NCBI GenBank assembly: GCA_023144035.1
Contig: JAGLGM010000001.1
Span: 199,422 to 263,421 of the forward strand
Source of the DNA: Candidatus Pacearchaeota archaeon
GTDB taxonomy: Archaea; Nanobdellota; Nanobdellia; Pacearchaeales; GW2011-AR1
Reading direction: 5' to 3'
DNA length: 64,000 nucleotides
This document shows positions 36,706 to 46,216 of the stretch, piece after piece; the first letter of the stretch is position 1; each line of letters opens with the position of its first letter. Under the pieces are notes generated by a model. It did not search any database, was not told the DNA's origin, and was given only the letters and a program-made list of their open reading frames with translations. Made by a program: the position numbers and the translations under genes.

Positions 36706-37611
36706 CTATTTTATTTCTACAACATCAAAATCTTTAGCCATTGAAACATGCTTAAAAGATTTCTTAGCTTCTTTTAATAAATCCTCTAAATTCCTTTCAT
36801 ATCTTTGACTAATATGAGTTAAAACAAGTTCTCCAACTTTTGCTTTTTTTGCAATATTTCCTGCTTGTTCAGAAGTAAGATGTAAATGTTCCTTTGCTTC
36901 TTTAAAATTTTTAGAACTAAAACTAGATTCACAAACAAATAAATCAGCATCTTTAACAAATTTAGGAATTTTGAGATTCATCAAAGTATCTAAAACAATT
37001 GAAACTTTTTTTCCTTTTTCAGTATAAGTTAAACTTTTTGAAGTATATTTTTTTCCATTATAATTTATATTTTTTCCTTGTTTTATTTTAGATAATAAAG
37101 GCCCTGAAGGAATTTTTGATTTAGCTAATTTCTTTTTATTAATTCTTAATTTATCTTTTATAACAAAATTATATGCATTTATAGGAATCCCATGAATCAT
37201 TTTTTCTGCTTCTAAATAAAAATTATCTGTCTCAAAAAATTTCCCAGAAACTTCACTAACAATTATTTTAAATTTTCTTTTAACATTTTCAAAATCTAAA
37301 AAGTCTTTAAGAAATTTTTTCATTCCTTTTGGACCATAAATAGATAATGTTTTATTATAACCACTAAAATCTAAAGTACTTAATAATCCAGGTAATCCAA
37401 AAGTGTGATCTCCATGTTTATGAGTTAATAAAATTCTTGTAATTTTTCCAGGATTTATTTTTGCTTTTCTAAATTGTCTTTGAGTTCCTTCTCCACAATC
37501 TACAAGAAGATTCTCTTTTCCATAGGTGATAAGGATTGCAGTATGATTTCTCTTCATAGTAGGTATTTGTGCTGCAGTTCCTAAAAATGTTACTTTAATT
37601 TTATTTGACAT
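36706..37611 (-). CDS. rnz: Ribonuclease Z
   Basis: VTFLGTAAQIPTMKRNHTAILI, DCGEGTQRQF, LLTHKHGDHTFGLPGLLST. Confidence 0.92.
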   Translation of the reverse strand: MSNKIKVTFLGTAAQIPTMKRNHTAILITYGKENLLVDCGEGTQRQFRKAKINPGKITRILLTHKHGDHTFGLPGLLSTLDFSGYNKTLSIYGPKGMKKFLKDFLDFENVKRKFKIIVSEVSGKFFETDNFYLEAEKMIHGIPINAYNFVIKDKLRINKKKLAKSKIPSGPLLSKIKQGKNINYNGKKYTSKSLTYTEKGKKVSIVLDTLMNLKIPKFVKDADLFVCESSFSSKNFKEAKEHLHLTSEQAGNIAKKAKVGELVLTHISQRYERNLEDLLKEAKKSFKHVSMAKDFDVVEIK

Positions 37612-37752
37612 AATTAAAAATAGAAAAACTAATTTATATAACTTACCAAAGTATGCACTAACTCTAAGCTACTAAGAATTCTACCTAGCGAAAACTAAAA
37701 GGCACAACGCTTAATTTCTTCCAGACTTCTATTGAAGTCTGCGGAACGAAGT

Positions 37753-38007
37753 TTATTCGTTCTTTTTTAATGCAGTCGAAGCAGGAGAGATAAAAATAAT
37801 TGTATCTCCTCGTAAAAAGGTTAATCCAAGATTCCGTTTAACTTCATTGTTTTGCATTTCTTTGATGTTATCCAATACCAAATTTATATGGATATCAAAG
37901 GCTAATAATGTTCCAACAAATTGTTTGTCTCCTTTCAAATGCACTAAAACTTCTTTACCTTTTGAATTATTTAACAAATCCAAAGGTCTTTCAATTCCAT
38001 TAACCAT
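37753..38007 (-). CDS. Sm-like archaeal RNA-binding protein (Lsm)
   Basis: ERPLDLLNNSKGKEVLVHLKGDKQFVGTLLAFDIHINLVLDN...FLRGDTIIFISP. Confidence 0.9.
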   Translation of the reverse strand: MVNGIERPLDLLNNSKGKEVLVHLKGDKQFVGTLLAFDIHINLVLDNIKEMQNNEVKRNLGLTFLRGDTIIFISPASTALKKNE

Positions 38008-38094
38008 AAGTTGATGATTGCAAATTTGTTTTTAAAGTTTTCTGTACAATTAAATAACCGAAGAGTTTTTAAAGAAAAAACAGAATTAAATATA

Positions 38095-38460
38095 ATGGTA
38101 ACTAAGAAAGGAAGAAAAATTTCAGGTGGAAAATACATTAAACGTAGAAAGAAAAAATCATCTGAAAGAATAGGTCAAGAAAAGATTGTTAAATTAGGAG
38201 AAGAAAAAAGAAAATCAAAAAGAGTTAGAGGTGGAAACAAAAAAAACTTTATGCTTAAAGGAAAATTTGTAAACATAAAAACAAAAGATAAAATACAAAA
38301 AATTGAAATAAAGAACGTTATTGAAACCCCTTCAAATAGATTCTTAGCTAGACAAAATATATTAACAAAAGGAACAATTCTTGAAACAGAACTTGGAAAA
38401 GTAAAGATAACAAATAGACCTTCTCAAGAAAGTATGATTAATGGTATTTTAATTGAATAA
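38095..38460 (+). CDS. rps8e: Ribosomal protein eS8
   Basis: KKGRKISGGKYIKRRKKKSSERIG...VRGGNKK...ETPSNRFLARQNILTKGTILETELGKVKITNRPSQ; start set at 38095. Confidence 0.93.
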   Translation: MVTKKGRKISGGKYIKRRKKKSSERIGQEKIVKLGEEKRKSKRVRGGNKKNFMLKGKFVNIKTKDKIQKIEIKNVIETPSNRFLARQNILTKGTILETELGKVKITNRPSQESMINGILIE

Positions 38461-38606
38461 AGTAAACTATAAGAGATTAATAAAATATTTAACCTAAATT
38501 TTCAAATAACTTTTACCACTTTTATTGACTACAAAAAACAAAAGCTTTTTAAAGCCAAAAGCTTTTTAAACCTTTGTATTAAACTTTATAATAACAAAAA
38601 TCTAAC

Positions 38607-39533
38607 ATGGCTTTTATAAAAAAATGTCCTGAATGTGACAGCATTAACCTTACTTATGATTCTCATCTAGGTGAAGTAATTTGTAATGATTGCGGATTAG
38701 TAATTGAAGAAAAAATGGTTGACACTGGAATCGATTTACAAGGAAAATTTGATAAAGGTGAAAAAAAAGGAAGAGGCGGAGCACCAATAAGTATGCAAAA
38801 ATTTGATAAAGGTTTAACCACAAATGTTGGTGAAATTTCCGATATCTATAAATTAGATCCAAAACAAACAAGAAAATTTTTAAGATTAAAAAAATGGCAA
38901 GAAAGAGTCTCAACTTCTATTGAAAGAAATTTAAGACTTGCTATGGCAGAACTAAGAGTTATTGCTTCATATCTTAATCTTCCAAATGTTGTAAGAGATG
39001 AAGCTTCAAGAATTTATAATTATGTTTTACAAAGAGGTTTAGTAAGAGGAAGAAGTATGGAATCTGTAATTGCTGCTTGTTTATATGCTGCTTGTAGATC
39101 ATATAATATTCCAAGAACTTTAGATGAAATGGCAACTGCTTCAGATGTTGAAAGAAAAGAAATAGGAAGAACCTATAGATTTATTATAAGAAAATTAGGA
39201 ATTAAAGTTAAACAAAGCTCTCCTAAAGATTATATTTCAAGATTTTCTTCTGTATTAAAATTATCACCTAGAACACAAAATGATGCATTAAAAGTATTAC
39301 AACAAGCAGAAAATGTTGAATTAACCTCTGGAAGAGGTCCTGCAGGTATTGCAGCTGCTGCATTATATGTTGCTGCTTTAATGAATGATGAAAAAAAGAC
39401 TCAAAGAGAAGTTGCAGATATTGCAGGAATAACAGAAGTAACAATTAGAAATAGATATAAAGAATTAATAGACAAACTTAATCTAGAAGAAAAAATTAAG
39501 CAAAAAGAAAAAGAATTTAGTAAGAAAAAATAA
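38607..39533 (+). CDS. tfb: Transcription initiation factor B (TFB)
   Basis: Zn ribbon CPECDS..CNDCGLV; GRSMESVIAACLYAACR; SGRGPAGIAAAALYVAA. Confidence 0.95.
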   Translation: MAFIKKCPECDSINLTYDSHLGEVICNDCGLVIEEKMVDTGIDLQGKFDKGEKKGRGGAPISMQKFDKGLTTNVGEISDIYKLDPKQTRKFLRLKKWQERVSTSIERNLRLAMAELRVIASYLNLPNVVRDEASRIYNYVLQRGLVRGRSMESVIAACLYAACRSYNIPRTLDEMATASDVERKEIGRTYRFIIRKLGIKVKQSSPKDYISRFSSVLKLSPRTQNDALKVLQQAENVELTSGRGPAGIAAAALYVAALMNDEKKTQREVADIAGITEVTIRNRYKELIDKLNLEEKIKQKEKEFSKKK

Positions 39534-39564
39534 TTTTATTCTAAACAAATTTATAAATATAAAA

Positions 39565-39648
39565 TGCGGAGTAAAGGATTCGAACCTTTGTAGGCACTAA
39601 GCCAATAGGTCCTAAACCTACCCCGTTTGACCACTCCGGCAACTCCGC
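39565..39648 (-). tRNA. tRNA-Leu (anticodon TAG)
   Basis: GTAGG-TTTAGGA-CCTAT anticodon arm, long variable arm, GCGGAG acceptor, TTCGAAT T-loop. Confidence 0.92.
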
Positions 39649-39688
39649 CTAAAATTATCACAAATTTATAATATAAAAAGCTTTAGAA

Positions 39689-42600
39689 TTAAACAATATA
39701 AGGTTTCCAATACATATAAACAGGATGTTGATCGTCTGTAATATATTCACGATAATATCTAAAGGTATCTCCATCTCCATTCCAATCAAATAATTCAGCA
39801 TATCCTAAATCTCTATCTAGCCATTTAATGAAAATAGCATTATGTGGGTTTTTATTAGCACCATAAATATATGAAATTACATATCCTTTATCAAGCCCAC
39901 TTAATTTAGTAGATTCTACAAAATTTTCTTTTCCATTATTAAAATCGCAATTTTCAGGATAATTGGGTACTTGAAAAATACTGCCATCTATTGTTTTTCC
40001 TATTTCAGGATAATCTCTTCCTAAAGTATCAGAATAAACACAAGAACTTAATCCAACTCCAGCTTTTGCATAAACAAATGACGCTGCTTTAAAGCAATCA
40101 GCATATTCACTAGATGATGCTCCTTCCAAATCTATTGCTGCTTGTAAAACTTTTAATTGAGGATTTGTTAAAGTTTTAACACTTTCTAATACTTCTACAG
40201 GCTCACATATTTCTTCTTGTTCTTCATTTTCTAAATTCCCTATCTCTGCAAGATTAGGATTGTCAAGAAGTATCTCTATAATTCTATTATAATTAAAAAG
40301 AATTGCAGATCCTAATTTTTTACTTTTTCCATCTAATAAATTTATCAAAAGAATATATTCTTGAGGAATTTCATCTACAGAAGAAACCTTTGTTGCAGAC
40401 CCATAAGCATCGCCTCTATAAGAAGTTCTTGATTTATCAAATATATCAGTTACTTCATTCCAATTTCTTTTATCATATCCCCAAACCCATCTAGAATCAT
40501 ATTTAAAGTAAATTCTTTTAACTTCTTCTACATTAGAAAGCTTAAAAATTTCTTCAGTAAACTCCAATGGAAAGTTGAAAAATTTAATTATTGGTTCGCT
40601 AAAGGTGATAGTTTCATCATCAAACAATAATGAAACATCCACAAGAGTTTCAATTCCAGAAAAATAATTTTCAGATTTTAATTTATTAACTAAAATAGAA
40701 TCATATTTTCCAAATTCTAAATCTTTTAAATCATCTGAATTAACTGAAATCCACCCTTCACCAGATTTAGGAGTTGACTTATCATATGAAACATACCATT
40801 GATTATTTCTGAATTGCAAATATAAATTTTCATCTTCAGGAACCATGCTCAACGCACGCCAATCTTTAAACTCTAAAATAGAACTCTCAAAACTATTAGA
40901 GGTGAAAAAAGCCCCAATTTCATTCAAGCTTATTGGTTCTTGAATAATAGTTTCATCTTTCTCCTTTAATTTAGATGAGTCTGTCATCCAATCTTCAAGA
41001 TCCAATTCTCCCTCTTCTTGACTTAATTTATATTGATCATATAATGCAATAGCAATTTCAGCATATGCATCTCCTCTAAGAAATAATAAAGATGCTTTTT
41101 CATTATTAAAGAAAACTTGATCTATAAGTTCATTAATTAAATTTATTTTTTCTATATTTGAATTTGCATTTCCTATTTTTTCTATTTCACTATCAAAAGC
41201 AGCGCCTGTTTTATATCCTCCTTCACTTGCTAAAATCTCTTGATAATTTTGAGTAGTCACATCTAAAACTTCTTCTTCAAGATTTTCAAAATCAATTGCC
41301 TTTTCTACACTTTGAGTATCAAGCCAACATTTTAAATTATTATCTCCACAATATCCTACTTCAACCCAACGAGAACCCTCTAATCCAGCATAATTATCTG
41401 TTCCTTCTCCAGGATTTCTTGTTGCACAAATTCTTATTACACCTTCATTATATATAGAAGGATTCAATAAATCTTCTGCTCCTGCTTGAATATTTGGATT
41501 TAATAAACTATACAAACTCGAAGTTCCTGAAATACAACTTGATTCTGTTTTAATATCTGTTTGACTTGCTTGCTGTGTTAAATAACTATCTCCAATATAA
41601 TTAACTGCAAAATTAGTTGTAACTTCTTTAAATCCACATTCTTCTTGCCCATTGACCATTATACATAATTCTCTATAACCAGAAGGAGCTGTAAAATCCT
41701 TTGTCTCTGAAGCATATTCTCCTTTAGGAATATATCCTGTAGCAACATCTATTTGAAACATTGTATCTTGATAATAAGAACTTCCTATATCTCCTTTAAA
41801 GTAAACCCTATAATAAGTGCCCCTATCTTTTCCAGCATAAATATGATAAGATACTTTGTATTGAGATTGAGGAGGATTTGTCACAGTTGTAAAAGGTATT
41901 TCATTAAATCTTCCATAAAATTGAACAGGTGAATCAGGAGTTGTTATAGCATCTAATAAACCACTTCCATCAGGATATTTAAGTGAAATAAAATTATCAC
42001 AAGCAATTTCTTGTCCTGCTTCTTCTACAGAACGTGCTTTAAATGCTTGATATGAGTTTTGTGCATAATATTGTGCAAAATAGTTTACAGAACTTTCTGC
42101 TCTTTGCCATGCATCTGCAACACCTAAATATTCTCCCCCTCCACGACTCCCTCCTTTTCCTCCACTTATAATTATTTCAGTAAGTTTAGGTATTCCGAAT
42201 TTTGCAATTGGTAATGCTTGTCTATAAAAATATTCACAAAGATAAACACTTTGAATCTCATCGCAAACTCCAACTGTTTGACCTGTCTCTAAACTTGTTT
42301 GTAAACAATCTTGATATGAACTAAAAATAGACAATAAACCATCTAATCCTGCTTGCACACCAGTTAAACAAACAGGAACATATATTCCTTCTTGAGCATT
42401 AGGAAGACACAATGCAATACTTCCAATTATTCCAGATTGGACAACATCTTTAACAGGATAATTTCCTCCAAAATCACATCTACTTGAAGGGCAAATAACA
42501 GGATCACATACATTAAATAAAGTATTACAATCTTTTGGAGACATAAAATCTTGACATTTTATTCCAGGAACATCTACAGCAGGATTTCCAACTTTGATTC

Positions 42601-45600
42601 TTTTTCTATTTATAGTAACAAATCTTGCCCCTGCCTTGTATGCATTTTGAGCTTCCATAACTGCATCACTTGCTGCCCTCATTAAAGAGCTTACTTTTCC
42701 TTTATCGGAAATTCCTGGGAATTGATTTGAAACATCACCTTGAAGAGAAATTACAGACCTACAAATATCATCTCCCCTACGATTTTCTTCCCTTCCATTT
42801 CTTCCAACATTACATAAATAATAACTTTCAACTCTCCCAGATTTACTATATGTTGCTATTCCACCAAATACAGGTAAATCTTGACTAACAGAAACATACC
42901 ACCCTTCATCTATATCAAATGGAACAATCGCAGGATATCCCTTATATGGTTCTGTTTCATAATAACTTACTTCTGCATTTTTGTAAGTATTTGCATATGT
43001 TGAATCATCATATTTTTGAAATCCACTAATTCTCTTTGTGATTTTTTCAATTGTATCTTCATCTGTAATTAAATTCCCATTTGTATTATATAAATTTTTA
43101 ACAATATAATCAGTAGAACTAACTGCCTCTAATTCAGCTAAATAACCTATATTACTAAAAATTACTAACTCTACAGGAACATTTGCTCCAATATTTCCAT
43201 GCCCTTTTGTACCTGTTATTCCACCACTATAAACCCCTGTAACAGATTCAGATTCACCATAAATCCCTCCTCCTACATTTAATAAAACATTATTTTTATT
43301 TAACTCATTTAATATTGAGAATTTTTTAACCTCATCTTGAGAATTAATTTGAACATCTAAAAAAGTAGAATATAAATTCTCTTTAGCTAATTTCTTAATA
43401 TCACTTGAAACAGTATCACTTGATAACACCTTTGTATAAAGATCAATATCTCTTAATTGTTCAACACTATATTTATTTTCTTCAAATCCTTGTGTTGAAA
43501 GAACCTCTTTCATATTTACGAGATTTATTGTCTCACTATTTCCTTTTGGGTCCACAAAAGTATTTCCTAAACTATCTAAATTTGTTCTAACTTTTTTAGA
43601 ATATTCTTCAACAAATTTTGTTGTGTCTATAACATTAGTAGAAAAAAGAGTTTCAGAAGTTCCATATTTATCTTGTATTGTTTTTATTTCTGTATTTTGA
43701 GTATCCATAAATGAATAAAGAGTATCAACATCTCTATCAATATTCTCTGATTCTTTAATCAAACATTGTTCTTGTGTAGAATATGTTCCTACAGAAACTA
43801 AATTATCACACTGTTCATACCACCCTCCATCTCCATTCATTATCTCTCCTCTCGCAATTCCTTTTCCACCTGTATTATCTAAATAATTTTTAACAGTTAA
43901 ATAAGCACTTGTTCCAATACAAGCTCCTTTCATAGTTTTCACAAACTTTTCAAGACCTACTGAAATAGAAGACCATTTTTTAATTTCCTCATCTAAATTA
44001 TCTATTTTTTCTTGTGTTTTTTCAGGAGATAATTGAATATTTCTTTTGTCAATATTTACTCTAAAATTAAAACTAGCATTTGTTTGAGCATAATCAATAT
44101 TTGGAATTAATGAAACTTTAGCAACTTTTTTTAATTTAACTTCTAATAAAGTTAAAGTATATCCAGAATTAAAAGTCTCAGGTGCATTTAATGAAATCCA
44201 TTCTGATTTATCTTCTATAAGATTTCCTAAAGTAGTACTTTTTCTAATATTTAATTTAAGTTTTGCAGAATCTTCTTCTAAATCTTCTAACATAAAATAT
44301 TCATCTTCAGAAGCATCTAAATAAATAACATCATTTTTTGTTAAAGTATAAGTAGAAACATCTCCTGTAGGATAATTAACTCTAATTCTAGCACTATATT
44401 CATATTCAGTAGGTTCATAAACTCCTTCAAAAGAAATTTGAGAAATATGATTATCAATTAAAACATTTGTAATTGAAGTTGTTGAGCTAGACATTTTCAT
44501 AGCATTTTTACAAGCTTCTAAAGATTTTTTAGAATCAGGATATTTTTGTTTAAATTCATCACACAACTCTGCCATTGTTTGTTTTTGATTTAATTCATTT
44601 GCTAAATTTATTAAATTAAATAATGCGCTTTCTCCAAGAGTTTCATCTCTATCTTCATTTTTTTCATCTGGATAACTATTTATAAGAGTTCTATAATCAT
44701 CTACTGCTAAATTAAATTCATTTTCAATTTCTTCTGGAAGTTTAGTATTATATGTCTCTGAAAAACCAATAAGTTCTACATTTGTTCCAAATTTATCATC
44801 CTCTTCTTTAAAATCAACACGTCTAAAACCATTATTCTCTAATGCCCATTGTAAAAGCCTATTTTGTAGATTTAAATAAGAACCTGATACTGCAGATATT
44901 TGTTGGAAAATATTTGGATCCTCAAATCCTTTATTAAAATCAGACCTTTTAGCAATTGCTGTAACAGATTTAATTTCTTCTAAAGTAAGTTTAGGGTTAA
45001 TTCCCTTTTTTTCTTCAGAACGAACAGCCATTAAATAAACATATAAATTATTTTCTTCACCTGTATTTCCTGTTGTTCCTGCATAACCAAGAAAAACTTT
45101 TCTATCTTCATCTTCATATAAAAAGTCTCCAACTGTAACATTTCTCTCAACATCATTAATCTTTAACAAAATATTAGGAGTTATTCTAAGACTAAATGCT
45201 CCGGTGTGAAATCCTTCTCTATCTTCTCCACAACTTAATCTAACTTCTGAATTAATTCCACTTTTTTCTAAAGAAATTACTTTACAATTATTTTCTAAAA
45301 ACCTCTCTCCTTGTTTAACTTCAACAGGATTTCCATTTATATTAAATCTTGCTCTTGTATCTGGATTTTCAAGATCATCTAATCTTAATCTCATTGTTGC
45401 TAAACAAAAATCAAAACCAGGAATATAAAGTTCATTTGAGGTCTCTCCTTTTTGCAATGTAACTGTTGAATAAATCATTTTATTATCTCCTTGACCTAAA
45501 ATTCCTCCTCTAGACTTATCAGAATAAATAGAAATTGTTGCTTCATTGTCATAAACTCCTTCTGCTCTCAAATATCCTCTTCCATCCCAAAAACTATATT

Positions 45601-46216
45601 GTTTATATTTTTCTCCCCAATCATTTTCATCTAAAACAGGAAGATAAAAACTAGATTGTCCAACCCCGAAAGCATTTTGAATATCATATCTAATTCTTGC
45701 TGTTAAATTTCCTTCAACATATTCTGGCATTGCAGATTCATTTTCTTGTTTTCTTAATACAATTACTGCATACCCAATATTATCTAAAATAACTGGTTGA
45801 GATAATTCATTTTGATAAGGATTTAAAGCACCTTCTACAGGATGAAAACCAACAGTTGCAACTTCTTGAGGATATTTTCCAGTAATTGTCATTGTTTTTA
45901 TTGCTTGAACATCTATCAAAGGATTCATTTGTGTTGCAGAAATTGGACAAAATACTGGAACATTTTGTTCTTCTAAAAGATCACTCCTAACCATTGCTGG
46001 TTCACAACCTAAAGGACTTATTTGAAGAATAAAATCTTGTCCTGCTTGACACATTTTATCATCATACATTCCAGTTCCAAGAAAATTATTTCTATCATAA
46101 GGTCCATATTGAACATAATTTGTTTGAGAACGATAATAAGCCATAGCAAATGATGTAAGCAAAAGAATTCCTATTAAAAAGAAGATTCCTAGTTTTATTG
46201 ATTTATTTATTTTCAT
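39689..46216 (-). CDS. Giant secreted protein (2175 aa) with C-terminal Cys/His hydrolase-like domain
   Basis: N-terminal signal peptide/TM; many Cys; C-terminal EYADCFKAASFVYAKAGVG...GYVISYIYGANKNPHNAIFIKWLDRDLGYAELFDWNG. Confidence 0.75.
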   Translation of the reverse strand: MKINKSIKLGIFFLIGILLLTSFAMAYYRSQTNYVQYGPYDRNNFLGTGMYDDKMCQAGQDFILQISPLGCEPAMVRSDLLEEQNVPVFCPISATQMNPLIDVQAIKTMTITGKYPQEVATVGFHPVEGALNPYQNELSQPVILDNIGYAVIVLRKQENESAMPEYVEGNLTARIRYDIQNAFGVGQSSFYLPVLDENDWGEKYKQYSFWDGRGYLRAEGVYDNEATISIYSDKSRGGILGQGDNKMIYSTVTLQKGETSNELYIPGFDFCLATMRLRLDDLENPDTRARFNINGNPVEVKQGERFLENNCKVISLEKSGINSEVRLSCGEDREGFHTGAFSLRITPNILLKINDVERNVTVGDFLYEDEDRKVFLGYAGTTGNTGEENNLYVYLMAVRSEEKKGINPKLTLEEIKSVTAIAKRSDFNKGFEDPNIFQQISAVSGSYLNLQNRLLQWALENNGFRRVDFKEEDDKFGTNVELIGFSETYNTKLPEEIENEFNLAVDDYRTLINSYPDEKNEDRDETLGESALFNLINLANELNQKQTMAELCDEFKQKYPDSKKSLEACKNAMKMSSSTTSITNVLIDNHISQISFEGVYEPTEYEYSARIRVNYPTGDVSTYTLTKNDVIYLDASEDEYFMLEDLEEDSAKLKLNIRKSTTLGNLIEDKSEWISLNAPETFNSGYTLTLLEVKLKKVAKVSLIPNIDYAQTNASFNFRVNIDKRNIQLSPEKTQEKIDNLDEEIKKWSSISVGLEKFVKTMKGACIGTSAYLTVKNYLDNTGGKGIARGEIMNGDGGWYEQCDNLVSVGTYSTQEQCLIKESENIDRDVDTLYSFMDTQNTEIKTIQDKYGTSETLFSTNVIDTTKFVEEYSKKVRTNLDSLGNTFVDPKGNSETINLVNMKEVLSTQGFEENKYSVEQLRDIDLYTKVLSSDTVSSDIKKLAKENLYSTFLDVQINSQDEVKKFSILNELNKNNVLLNVGGGIYGESESVTGVYSGGITGTKGHGNIGANVPVELVIFSNIGYLAELEAVSSTDYIVKNLYNTNGNLITDEDTIEKITKRISGFQKYDDSTYANTYKNAEVSYYETEPYKGYPAIVPFDIDEGWYVSVSQDLPVFGGIATYSKSGRVESYYLCNVGRNGREENRRGDDICRSVISLQGDVSNQFPGISDKGKVSSLMRAASDAVMEAQNAYKAGARFVTINRKRIKVGNPAVDVPGIKCQDFMSPKDCNTLFNVCDPVICPSSRCDFGGNYPVKDVVQSGIIGSIALCLPNAQEGIYVPVCLTGVQAGLDGLLSIFSSYQDCLQTSLETGQTVGVCDEIQSVYLCEYFYRQALPIAKFGIPKLTEIIISGGKGGSRGGGEYLGVADAWQRAESSVNYFAQYYAQNSYQAFKARSVEEAGQEIACDNFISLKYPDGSGLLDAITTPDSPVQFYGRFNEIPFTTVTNPPQSQYKVSYHIYAGKDRGTYYRVYFKGDIGSSYYQDTMFQIDVATGYIPKGEYASETKDFTAPSGYRELCIMVNGQEECGFKEVTTNFAVNYIGDSYLTQQASQTDIKTESSCISGTSSLYSLLNPNIQAGAEDLLNPSIYNEGVIRICATRNPGEGTDNYAGLEGSRWVEVGYCGDNNLKCWLDTQSVEKAIDFENLEEEVLDVTTQNYQEILASEGGYKTGAAFDSEIEKIGNANSNIEKINLINELIDQVFFNNEKASLLFLRGDAYAEIAIALYDQYKLSQEEGELDLEDWMTDSSKLKEKDETIIQEPISLNEIGAFFTSNSFESSILEFKDWRALSMVPEDENLYLQFRNNQWYVSYDKSTPKSGEGWISVNSDDLKDLEFGKYDSILVNKLKSENYFSGIETLVDVSLLFDDETITFSEPIIKFFNFPLEFTEEIFKLSNVEEVKRIYFKYDSRWVWGYDKRNWNEVTDIFDKSRTSYRGDAYGSATKVSSVDEIPQEYILLINLLDGKSKKLGSAILFNYNRIIEILLDNPNLAEIGNLENEEQEEICEPVEVLESVKTLTNPQLKVLQAAIDLEGASSSEYADCFKAASFVYAKAGVGLSSCVYSDTLGRDYPEIGKTIDGSIFQVPNYPENCDFNNGKENFVESTKLSGLDKGYVISYIYGANKNPHNAIFIKWLDRDLGYAELFDWNGDGDTFRYYREYITDDQHPVYMYWKPYIV

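Noticed and set aside
38650-38913. 87-aa - strand ORF
   Set aside because: Antisense to tfb
40303-43590. + strand ORFs at 40303, 42670 and 43405
   Set aside because: Antisense to the giant secreted protein with low-complexity residue usage
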